Of a DNA stretch of 64,000 nucleotides, positions 1 to 7,132 are shown one piece after another. Origin of the DNA: an uncultured Bacteroidales bacterium. Its GTDB lineage: Bacteria; Bacteroidota; Bacteroidia; Bacteroidales; Bacteroidaceae. The number at the start of each line of letters is the position of its first letter. The first letter of the stretch is position 1. The position numbers and the translations under genes are program-made. The stretch lies in the NCBI GenBank assembly GCA_902801485.1, contig CADCIP010000012.1, positions 1-64,000 on the forward strand, read 5' to 3'. A model generated the notes under the pieces. The model saw only the letters and a list, made by a program, of their open reading frames with translations. It did not search any database and was not told the origin of the DNA.

Positions 1-334
1 GGGAAATATTTTGACAATATTCGAGCCTGCCAAAAGAAGCAAACATGCTCTTTAACACAAGAATTTTTACTGCCACACTAGGCGGCAAAAATTTCCTAGT
101 TAGGGAGTAAGTTTTTTCTAACTGGGCTGCAAAAAGAGGCGTTTAACGAAGTTTGGAAAAATATTTACACACTTCAATATAAAACAAGGAAATCTTCAAA
201 ACGCAAAAAGAAAACTGCTGTTTTTCTTGTAAGATAATGCAAAAAAAATCGTTAATTTTGTATCGTGAAAGCCAAAAAACAACACAAAAGAAGCAAAAAA
301 CTGACTATTTTCAACTGATAAATCATTGATTACT
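1..334. other. Left-edge intergenic region with two possible hairpins
   Basis: No convincing gene is seen here. Two imperfect hairpins can be drawn: one pairs AATTTTT (62-68) and GCC (72-74) with GGC-AAAAATT (84-93); the other pairs CCTAGTTAG (95-103) with CTAACTGGG (118-126), with one G-U pair. They could be the 3' end of a transcript that starts outside the window. The right part is AT-rich and holds the promoter of the following oxidoreductase gene. Confidence 0.4.
227..260 (+). promoter_or_regulatory. Bacteroidetes-type promoter of the Gfo/Idh gene
   Basis: A TTG box (227-229) lies 23 bp before TAATTTTG (253-260), which matches the Bacteroidetes -7 consensus TAnnTTTG. It would give a leader of about 70 nt before the ATG at 335. 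Confidence 0.55.
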
Positions 335-1702
335 ATGACTAAAAAGAACGCTAAAACAGAGAAGAAATCCATGTCGCGCCGCCAGTTTCTGGCTACATCG
401 GCTACTGGCATTGCCGGATTTATGATTCTGCCCAGTTTTACCATCGACGGGGTTAGGATTGCCCCAAGCGACAGAGTGGTACTTGGCTTTGTTGGACTGG
501 GCCAACAGGGATGCAGCGACTTCCGCAGCTTTACCGAATGTCCAGGAGTACAGGTTGCAGCCTGTTGCGATGTTGACAGCATCAAACGCGAACGTTTCCG
601 CAGGTATGTAACAAAATGGCAAAAGGAAAAGAAAATGCCCGTACGCTGCGATGTTTACGAGGAATATGAGCGTTTACTGGAGCGTAAGGACATAGATGCC
701 ATCGAGATTGCTACACCCGACCATTGGCACGCTCTGGTTGCCATTCATTCGCTACAGGCAGGAAAGGATGTGTATGTGCAGAAACCCCTTGCATACACCA
801 TTACAGAAGGTCTGGCTATTCAGCGTGCCGTACGTGCCAACAACCGCATCCTGCAGATGGGTAGCCAGCAGCGTAGCAGCGGGGAATTCCAGACGGCCAT
901 AGCGCTGGTACAAAGTGGAGCGATAGGAGACATTAAGGAAATACATGTTCGCGTGGGCGATCCTCCAAAGCCATTGGACTTGCCAGAGATGCCTGTGCCT
1001 GACAATCTGAACTTCAACCTATGGATGGGTCCGCTGAATGATCCTAAGATTCATTACCACTCAGACCTTTGCCCTGTGGTGACACTCGACCCCGACAAGA
1101 ACGAGCAACTGTGGGGCGCTTGGCGCTGGTACTCGGAAACGGGTAACGGTTTTCCTGCCGACTGGGGAGCTCACATGTACGACATCGCTCAGGCTGCCAT
1201 CGGAATGGACGGACTGGGGCCTGTAGAGTTCATTCCTCAGGGATACAACGGAGCCGAATACGCTACTATGAAGTATGCCAACGGCATTATTATGCAGGAA
1301 CGCCCGTTCACAGACAACGCGAACGACAAAGGTATCAAGTTCATTGGCGACAAAGGATGGCTGAAGGTGGCACGCGGTTACATAGAATGCTCTGACAGCA
1401 AGCAATTGAAGAAGCAACAAGAGACTATCGCTGCTGGACAGTATGAGGTTAGCGCTCCACACATGCAAAACTTCATTGATGCTATACGTGAGCACAAAGA
1501 TCCTATTGCTCCTGTTGAGTACGGTTGCAGTACCAACACGCTGTGCTGCATATTCAACATAGCTCGCGAGCTGAATCGTCCTGTGCATTGGAATCCTGCC
1601 ACGCTGAGTTTTGGCGACGACAAGGAGGCCTTTGCTCATCGCCTTTACTACTACGATTACCGCCGTCCTTACAAACTTCCCTATCTGGAACGTCGAGGAT
1701 AA
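335..1702 (+). CDS. Gfo/Idh/MocA family oxidoreductase with Tat-type signal
   Basis: This is a 455-residue NAD(P)-dependent oxidoreductase of the Gfo/Idh/MocA family, probably exported and acting on a sugar or sugar derivative. The N-terminus carries a twin-arginine motif (SRRQFLATSA) and a hydrophobic stretch. A Rossmann fold follows with GLGQQG. The segment AGKDVYVQKP corresponds to the family's EKP motif and keeps the Lys. A C-terminal substrate-domain region is present. I chose ATG 335; a TTG at 326 is in frame but adds only three residues, and ATG 371 directly before the SRRQF motif is also possible. The gene stands alone between its own promoter and a terminator. The substrate cannot be read from the sequence. 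Confidence 0.88.
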   Translation: MTKKNAKTEKKSMSRRQFLATSATGIAGFMILPSFTIDGVRIAPSDRVVLGFVGLGQQGCSDFRSFTECPGVQVAACCDVDSIKRERFRRYVTKWQKEKKMPVRCDVYEEYERLLERKDIDAIEIATPDHWHALVAIHSLQAGKDVYVQKPLAYTITEGLAIQRAVRANNRILQMGSQQRSSGEFQTAIALVQSGAIGDIKEIHVRVGDPPKPLDLPEMPVPDNLNFNLWMGPLNDPKIHYHSDLCPVVTLDPDKNEQLWGAWRWYSETGNGFPADWGAHMYDIAQAAIGMDGLGPVEFIPQGYNGAEYATMKYANGIIMQERPFTDNANDKGIKFIGDKGWLKVARGYIECSDSKQLKKQQETIAAGQYEVSAPHMQNFIDAIREHKDPIAPVEYGCSTNTLCCIFNIARELNRPVHWNPATLSFGDDKEAFAHRLYYYDYRRPYKLPYLERRG

Positions 1703-1716
1703 GAAAACAACAAGAA

Positions 1717-1745
1717 GGGGTGCCTATTTCAGACACCCCCTCTTT
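1717..1745. terminator. Probable bidirectional terminator
   Basis: GGGGTG (1717-1722) pairs with CACCCC (1734-1739) around an 11-nt loop. A T-rich run follows on the + strand and an A-rich run precedes it. It lies between the converging oxidoreductase and ackA genes and could serve both. Confidence 0.6.
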
Positions 1746-1771
1746 ATTATTAATAATGTATAAGCTATCTG

Positions 1772-2962
1772 TTAGCAGAGAGCTTGGGTATCGAGGGCAA
1801 TCATCAGCTCCTCATCCGTTGGGATGCAGCAAACGGTAACCTTACTGTCATCGGCACTGAGGATAGCCTCTGTAGCACGACAGGAACGGTTCTTCTGGTC
1901 GTCCAACTTAACGCCCATGAACTCGAGACCCTTTGTAGCACCTTCACGCACTTCCCACTGGTTCTCGCCTGCTCCACCGGTAAAGAGGATGATATCCACA
2001 CCACCCATAGCTGCAGCATACTGGCCAATGTACTTCTTGATGCGATAGGTGTACATTTCCTTAGCCAAACGAGCCTTATCGTTGCCAGCAGCAATACCGG
2101 CAAGGATGTCACGGAAGTCACTGCTACCTTCGCTTACGCCTGCCAGACCGCTCTGCTTGTTCAGCAGGTTGCTGATGCCCTTGGTATCGAGGTTGAGTTT
2201 ATCCATCAGGAAAGTTACGGCACCGGCATCGATATCACCACTACGGGTTCCCATGATAAGGCCTTCCAACGGAGTAAGACCCATGGAAGTATCTACACAC
2301 TTACCATCCTTTACGGCTGCTATGCTGGCTCCGTTTCCGATGTGGCAAGTGATAATTTTCTTACCCTCTGGCTTAACACCCAGGAACTCACATACACGCT
2401 GTGATACATAACGGTGACTGGTTCCGTGAAAGCCATAACGACGAACACCATACTCCTTATACAGATGATAAGGAAGAGCATACATGTATGCATAATCTGG
2501 CATTGTCTGATGGAAAGCAGTATCGAACACGCCTACCTGGGGAATGTTGGGAAGCAAAGCCGAAACGGCATTCACGCCCTTGATGTTGGCAGGATTGTGC
2601 AGAGGAGCCAAATCGTTGCAGGCAGCGAAAGCCTCCATTACTTCTGGAGTCAGGCGAACGCTCTTGTTGAACTTCTCGCCTCCGTGTACCATACGATGGC
2701 CTACAGCATCCAACTCTTCAAGGTTCTTCAGCACAGCGTAATCGCCTGTTGTCAGTACCTCGAATATCCACTGAACACCTGCTGTGTGTTCAGCAATGGG
2801 ACGCTCCATCTTATGCTTCTCACCATTCAGTTTTACGGTGATGAAGCTGTCAGGCAAACCGATCTTTTCTATACCACCACTTGTGATGACGCTCTTGTCA
2901 TCCATGTTGTACAATGCGTACTTAATGGAACTGCTCCCGCAGTTCAAGACTAATATCTTCAT
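1772..2962 (-). CDS. ackA: Acetate kinase
   Basis: A 396-residue acetate kinase that converts acetyl phosphate and ADP to acetate and ATP in the cytoplasm. The N-terminal NCGSSSIKYALY phosphate-binding motif, the FDTAFHQTMP segment, YGFHGTSHRYV and the C-terminal FTGGAGEN region are typical of the acetate/butyrate kinase family, and the length is normal. It is the last gene of a leftward run, 41 bp downstream of pta, so acetyl-CoA to acetate conversion is encoded as a unit. The short gap to pta is made of repeated words of the type AACTCTAAACTCT. Confidence 0.97.
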   Translation of the reverse strand: MKILVLNCGSSSIKYALYNMDDKSVITSGGIEKIGLPDSFITVKLNGEKHKMERPIAEHTAGVQWIFEVLTTGDYAVLKNLEELDAVGHRMVHGGEKFNKSVRLTPEVMEAFAACNDLAPLHNPANIKGVNAVSALLPNIPQVGVFDTAFHQTMPDYAYMYALPYHLYKEYGVRRYGFHGTSHRYVSQRVCEFLGVKPEGKKIITCHIGNGASIAAVKDGKCVDTSMGLTPLEGLIMGTRSGDIDAGAVTFLMDKLNLDTKGISNLLNKQSGLAGVSEGSSDFRDILAGIAAGNDKARLAKEMYTYRIKKYIGQYAAAMGGVDIILFTGGAGENQWEVREGATKGLEFMGVKLDDQKNRSCRATEAILSADDSKVTVCCIPTDEELMIALDTQALC

Positions 2963-2966
2963 GTTT

Positions 2967-3003
2967 CTCTAAACTATAAACTATCAACTCTAAACTCTAA
3001 ACT
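2967..3003. repeat. Short-word tandem repeat between pta and ackA
   Basis: The whole spacer between pta and ackA is built of variants of AAACTATC, AACTCT and AAACTCT. The array touches the pta stop codon (3004-3006). The same words recur at 32900-32931, 42276-42310 and inside purL at 48134-48161. Confidence 0.7.
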
Positions 3004-4014
3004 TTACTTAGCATCCATTGCCTGGCACGCTGTGATGGCAACCATCTTGTAGATGTCATCTACAGAGCAACCGCGAGAGAGGTCGTTCACGGGGTGAGCA
3101 ATACCCTGCAAGATGGGGCCTAAGGCATCGGCACCAGCCAGACGCTGTATCAGTTTATAACCAATGTTTCCCACCTCCAAACTGGGAGCCACCAATACGT
3201 TGGCATGACCGGCAATTTCTGAGCCTGGCGCCTTCTTCTCTCCCACTGAGGGAACCAAAGCGGCATCGGCCTGCAATTCGCCGTCCAGTTTCAAGGTAGG
3301 CTCCATCTTATGAGCAATCTTTGTTGCCTCTATAACCTTATCTACAACCTCGTGCTTAGCGCTTCCCTTGGTGCTGAAGCTTAGCATAGCCACACGCGGG
3401 TCAGCAAAACCGGCCACGCTGCGAGCTGTATGGGCTGTACAGATGGCTATCTGAGCCAACTGTGAAGCATCAGGAACGGGCGTTACAGCTACATCACCAA
3501 GGACTACTACGCCATCCTCGCCATACTGGGGTTTATCGGTAATGAGCAGCATAGCTCCACTTACACAGGTAATGCCAGGAGCACACTTGATAATCTGAAG
3601 GGCAGGACGCAGAGTGTCACCCGTTGTAGAGAGGGCACCGCTAATCTGACCGTCGGCATGTCCGCTCTTAATGATAAGGCAGCCAAAGTACAGAGGATCA
3701 TTCAGCACCTTGTCACGAGCTTCCTCCTTAGTCATACCTTTGCTCTTACGCAAATTATACAGCAATTCCACGTACTCGTCTGTTACATCACTTGTTGCAG
3801 GGTCGATAATCTCGGCCTTGTCCAAATGGGTGAGTCCCAGTTTTTTACCCAAAGCAAAAATCTCATCGGGATTGCCAATCAGGATAATCTCTGCCAGGTC
3901 GTCGGCAAGAGCCTTATCTGCGGCTGTCAATGTTCGCTCCTCCAGACTCTCAGGCAGCACAATGCGCTGCTTGTTGCTCTTGGCACGGGCGATGATTTTC
4001 TCCATTAATGTCAT
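3004..4014 (-). CDS. pta: Phosphate acetyltransferase
   Basis: A 336-residue phosphotransacetylase (acetyl-CoA + Pi to acetyl phosphate + CoA). Recognisable family segments include RIVLPESLEERTL near the N-terminus, GCLIIKSGHADGQISGA, SFSTKGSAKHE and LDGELQADAALVP, with GHANVLVAPSLEVGNIGYK near the C-terminus. It is the short, single-domain form that lacks the N-terminal P-loop and DRTGG domains of the long enterobacterial enzyme. It lies directly upstream of ackA and 85 bp downstream of cdaA on the same strand. Confidence 0.97.
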   Translation of the reverse strand: MTLMEKIIARAKSNKQRIVLPESLEERTLTAADKALADDLAEIILIGNPDEIFALGKKLGLTHLDKAEIIDPATSDVTDEYVELLYNLRKSKGMTKEEARDKVLNDPLYFGCLIIKSGHADGQISGALSTTGDTLRPALQIIKCAPGITCVSGAMLLITDKPQYGEDGVVVLGDVAVTPVPDASQLAQIAICTAHTARSVAGFADPRVAMLSFSTKGSAKHEVVDKVIEATKIAHKMEPTLKLDGELQADAALVPSVGEKKAPGSEIAGHANVLVAPSLEVGNIGYKLIQRLAGADALGPILQGIAHPVNDLSRGCSVDDIYKMVAITACQAMDAK

Positions 4015-4060
4015 AATACTATCTGTTTTTATATGTTTAAATTCAATCTATTCTTCACTT

Positions 4061-4087
4061 CCTCCACCCTAAAGGGGGTTGGGGGGG
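4061..4087. repeat. GC-rich imperfect palindrome upstream of pta
   Basis: A C-run and G-run element (CCTCCACCCT, AAAGGGGG, then TTGGGGGGG) lies in the cdaA-pta spacer. It resembles the C-rich/G-rich elements at 27117-27146, 42200-42232 and 62372-62397. It might act as an RNA hairpin between the two genes, but there is no clean U-tract. Confidence 0.5.
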
Positions 4088-4099
4088 TCTTTTTCACTT

Positions 4100-4879
4100 T
4101 CAGAACTTTCCCCTCATAAGCAGATGCTCTAACTCCTCTGCCGATATATGGGCCTTCAGCACATCGTTGTAGGCTGCGCTTATACTGCCCGTCTCTTCAC
4201 TGACCACAATAGCCAAAGCGTCTGTCTCCTGACTGATGCCTTTGGCTGCTCTGTGACGTAGGCCAAATTCTTTGGGAATATCCAAGTCATGACTGATGGG
4301 CAGGATACAGGCGGCAGCAGTAATCTTATTGTTAGATATAATCATGGCCCCATCATGCAACGGACTATTCTTAAAAAAAATATTCTCTATCAGACGCTGA
4401 CTAATCTTGGCATTTACTATCTCGCCAGTACGGACGAAGTCGTTCAGAGGAAGGTTGTTCTGCAACACAATCAAGGCTCCCACCCTTTGTTTGCTCATAT
4501 TCAGACATGCCATAACGATGGGGAAAATAGTCTCCCTCTCGTGAACGAACTCCGAGAAATCCTTCTTCCTGTCAGGACGGAAAAAATTAATAAATCTGTG
4601 GACCTTCCTTCGGGCTCCCATCCTATAGAAGAAATGTCTGATTTCCTCCTGAAACAGGATTATGATGGCTATAGCACCTACGTTAACCAATTTGTCAAGG
4701 ATGCCACCCACCAATTTCATCTCCAACACCTTGCTGACAATAATCCAGAAACTGATAAAGATCAACACTCCGTAGAAGATATTTACGGAACGTGATTGCT
4801 TCATGACCTTATAGCAATAGTAGAGACCAATTGCCACAAGCAGAATGTCAACCAAGTCTTTTATACCAAATTCTAACAT
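4100..4879 (-). CDS. cdaA: Diadenylate cyclase CdaA (c-di-AMP synthase)
   Basis: A 259-residue membrane-bound DisA_N-domain protein that makes c-di-AMP from two ATP. The first about 80 residues hold roughly three membrane segments. The catalytic domain shows both signature motifs, the DGA motif in SPLHDGAMII and the RHRAA motif in FGLRHRAAKGIS. Length and order match the CdaA/DacA class rather than DisA or CdaS. The start overlaps the folP end by 7 bp, so the two are probably translationally coupled. The YbbR-domain protein that regulates CdaA in Firmicutes is not adjacent here; one is encoded at 55141-56148. Confidence 0.95.
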   Translation of the reverse strand: MLEFGIKDLVDILLVAIGLYYCYKVMKQSRSVNIFYGVLIFISFWIIVSKVLEMKLVGGILDKLVNVGAIAIIILFQEEIRHFFYRMGARRKVHRFINFFRPDRKKDFSEFVHERETIFPIVMACLNMSKQRVGALIVLQNNLPLNDFVRTGEIVNAKISQRLIENIFFKNSPLHDGAMIISNNKITAAACILPISHDLDIPKEFGLRHRAAKGISQETDALAIVVSEETGSISAAYNDVLKAHISAEELEHLLMRGKF

Positions 4880-5721
4880 GCCAGCATCTTTTTAACTATC
4901 TGAACAACCTCAACAGCCGCCTTTACATCATGTACCCTGAGAATGCTTGCACCTTTAAGCAATGCCAAGGTATTCAGTACAGACGTTCCGTTAAGTGCTC
5001 CCTCTGGAGTACCGTCCAGCAACTTATATATCATGGATTTCCTGCTCACACCTACCAGTATAGGTAACTCTAGCACACTCAGGTCCTTCAAGCGGTTCAT
5101 CAGCTCATAGTTATGGTCCATTGTCTTAGCAAAACCGAAACCGGGGTCAAGAATGATATCCTTTACACCAAGTTCATACAATCGCTGTACTTTACTCCCG
5201 AAATACTGCAACATTTCCGTCAGTAAATCTTCATAGTGCGGTTCTTGCTGCATGGTCTGCGGATTACCTTTCATATGCATCAAAACATAAGGAACACCCA
5301 AGGCGGCAACCGTCTCAAACATCTGCGGATCCAACTGACCGCCGCTTATGTCGTTGATAATCTGCACGCCGTATTCCTCGACACACATTCGGGCAACATC
5401 AGCCCTGAACGTATCTACACTTACTACAGCCTCGGGAGCCGTCCTGCGCAAAATCTGCAACGCACCACGCAGGCGGTCTTTCTCTTCCTCTGCAGAAATA
5501 TTGTCGGCTCCAGGCCTGCTGCTATACGCACCAACATCTATTATCGATCCGCCTTCTGCCAATATAGCATTCACACGTCCGGCAATCTCTTCTTCGGTGT
5601 TCTTCCGACTTTCCGAATAAAAAGAATCTGGCGTGATGTTAAGGATACCCATGACCTGAGGTTCACTCAAATCCATAAGTTTTCCTCCCACATTTATCGT
5701 ATAAGGCAGCCGACCTCTCAT
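4873..5721 (-). CDS. folP: Dihydropteroate synthase
   Basis: A 282-residue dihydropteroate synthase that joins p-aminobenzoate to the pterin in folate synthesis; it is the sulfonamide target. Signatures are MGILNITPDSFY near the N-terminus, the second pterin-binding motif IIDVGAYSSRPGA, and ILDPGFGFAKT. I chose ATG 5721. The reading frame is open further to a TTG at 5745, but that codon falls inside the TAACTTTG promoter element and cannot be in the message. The gene heads the folP-cdaA-pta-ackA run. Confidence 0.95.
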   Translation of the reverse strand: MRGRLPYTINVGGKLMDLSEPQVMGILNITPDSFYSESRKNTEEEIAGRVNAILAEGGSIIDVGAYSSRPGADNISAEEEKDRLRGALQILRRTAPEAVVSVDTFRADVARMCVEEYGVQIINDISGGQLDPQMFETVAALGVPYVLMHMKGNPQTMQQEPHYEDLLTEMLQYFGSKVQRLYELGVKDIILDPGFGFAKTMDHNYELMNRLKDLSVLELPILVGVSRKSMIYKLLDGTPEGALNGTSVLNTLALLKGASILRVHDVKAAVEVVQIVKKMLAC

Positions 5722-5738
5722 ATATTTTTTGGTAATTT

Positions 5739-5794
5739 GGCACAAAGTTATACATTATTTATAAATTATCGGAAAAATGAGTTAACTTTGTGCC
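5739..5794. promoter_or_regulatory. Divergent folP/murF promoters formed by a 12-bp inverted repeat
   Basis: GGCACAAAGTTA (5739-5750) and TAACTTTGTGCC (5783-5794) are perfect inverted copies separated by 32 bp. Each contains a -7 element TAACTTTG, one firing left toward folP (leader about 20 nt), one right toward murF (leader about 27 nt). Neither has a convincing -33 TTG at the usual distance. Confidence 0.65.
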
Positions 5795-5819
5795 ATAAAA
5801 TGTAAAAAAAACAATTAAT

Positions 5820-7124
5820 ATGAAGACAGAACAAATATATGAAATCTTCCAACAGCATCCCATTATAACGACAGACAGCAGAGACTGCCCAGCAGGATCT
5901 CTTTTCTTTGCCTTGAAAGGAGCCTCTTTCAACGGTAACCATTATGCTGCTTCTGCATTGGAAAAAGGATGCTCGTATGCGGTAGTCGAAAAAGAATTTG
6001 CTCCAAAAGATGACAAACGGTTTATTGCTGTCGAGAATCCCGAGAAAGCACTTCAGGACCTTGCAGCCTATCATCGACAGCAACTCGATATTCCCATACT
6101 CCAAATAACTGGCACAAATGGGAAAACAACCACAAAGGAGCTGATAGCCTGTGTACTGGAGGAAGCCCATAATGTACTCTATACCCAAGGCAATCTGAAC
6201 AATCATCTGGGTGTTCCCCGTACAATACTCCGTATTACTAAAGAACACGACATAGCTATTATAGAGACAGGTGCCAATCATCCTGGTGAGATTGCATTTC
6301 TATGCAACATAGTAAAGGCTAACTACGGTCTGATTACTAATGTAGGTCGCGCTCATCTGGAAGGCTTTGGTTCCTTTCAGGGCGTAAAGAAAACAAAAGG
6401 AGAATTGTACGATGATTTACGTCAGCGCGAGGGAACCATTTTCATCAACGCAATGGACGAAGACTTGCTAGAGATGGCAGAAGAACGCGGGTTCCAGTTG
6501 CACAGCAACGCTATTCCTTACATCGAAGGCCGTGTCGAGGATTGTAATCCATTTGTAAAAATGAAGTGGAGAAGCGATGATGATGCACCTTGGCACACTA
6601 TACAGACACAGCTTATTGGTGCCTACAACATATCTAATCTGCGGGCGGCTGTAACCATTGGCTTGCATTTCGGCATAACCCCCGAACAGATCTGTCACGC
6701 TATCGAAAACTATAGGCCCAGCAATAGCAGAAGCGAGTTCCGTAACAGTGGAAAGAACTCTCTGATTGTGGATGCCTACAATGCCAATCCCAGCAGTATG
6801 ATTGCCGCGCTTACCAACTTCCAGTTTATAGACTCAAAACATAAGATGGTTATTCTTGGCGATATGCGCGAACTGGGAGCCGACAGTGAATTGGAGCACC
6901 GCAAGATTATGGATGTTTTAGCAGGAATGCCTTTGGAAGAAGTTTGGCTGGTTGGAGAGAACTTTGCTTCACTCAACTACCAGAACATACGTATCAGCCA
7001 CAGGTATTTCAAGGATGTGGAAGAAGTCAAAAAGGAACTTGCCAACAATCCCCTTTCGGGCAAAACCATCCTGATTAAAGGCAGCAACGGCACCAAGTTG
7101 TTCCAATTGCCCGAATATCTGTAA
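5820..7124 (+). CDS. murF: UDP-N-acetylmuramoyl-tripeptide--D-alanyl-D-alanine ligase
   Basis: A 434-residue Mur ligase that adds D-Ala-D-Ala to UDP-MurNAc-tripeptide, the last cytoplasmic step of the peptidoglycan precursor. It shows the ATP-binding loop ITGTNGKTTTKEL, NHLGVPRTIL, the IIETGANHPGEI segment, and the C-terminal ligase-domain motif VDAYNANPSSM. It is not in a dcw cluster; it stands alone on the + strand, divergent from folP and converging on an MscS gene only 8 bp away. Confidence 0.96.
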   Translation: MKTEQIYEIFQQHPIITTDSRDCPAGSLFFALKGASFNGNHYAASALEKGCSYAVVEKEFAPKDDKRFIAVENPEKALQDLAAYHRQQLDIPILQITGTNGKTTTKELIACVLEEAHNVLYTQGNLNNHLGVPRTILRITKEHDIAIIETGANHPGEIAFLCNIVKANYGLITNVGRAHLEGFGSFQGVKKTKGELYDDLRQREGTIFINAMDEDLLEMAEERGFQLHSNAIPYIEGRVEDCNPFVKMKWRSDDDAPWHTIQTQLIGAYNISNLRAAVTIGLHFGITPEQICHAIENYRPSNSRSEFRNSGKNSLIVDAYNANPSSMIAALTNFQFIDSKHKMVILGDMRELGADSELEHRKIMDVLAGMPLEEVWLVGENFASLNYQNIRISHRYFKDVEEVKKELANNPLSGKTILIKGSNGTKLFQLPEYL

Positions 7125-7132
7125 GGAGTGGC

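Noticed and set aside
1-334. Riboswitch or tRNA at the left edge
   Set aside because: No cloverleaf or known aptamer core can be drawn; only two imperfect hairpins are seen and the upstream context is missing.
5722-5745. N-terminal extension of folP from a TTG at 5745
   Set aside because: The codon lies within the TAACTTTG promoter element, upstream of the expected transcript start.
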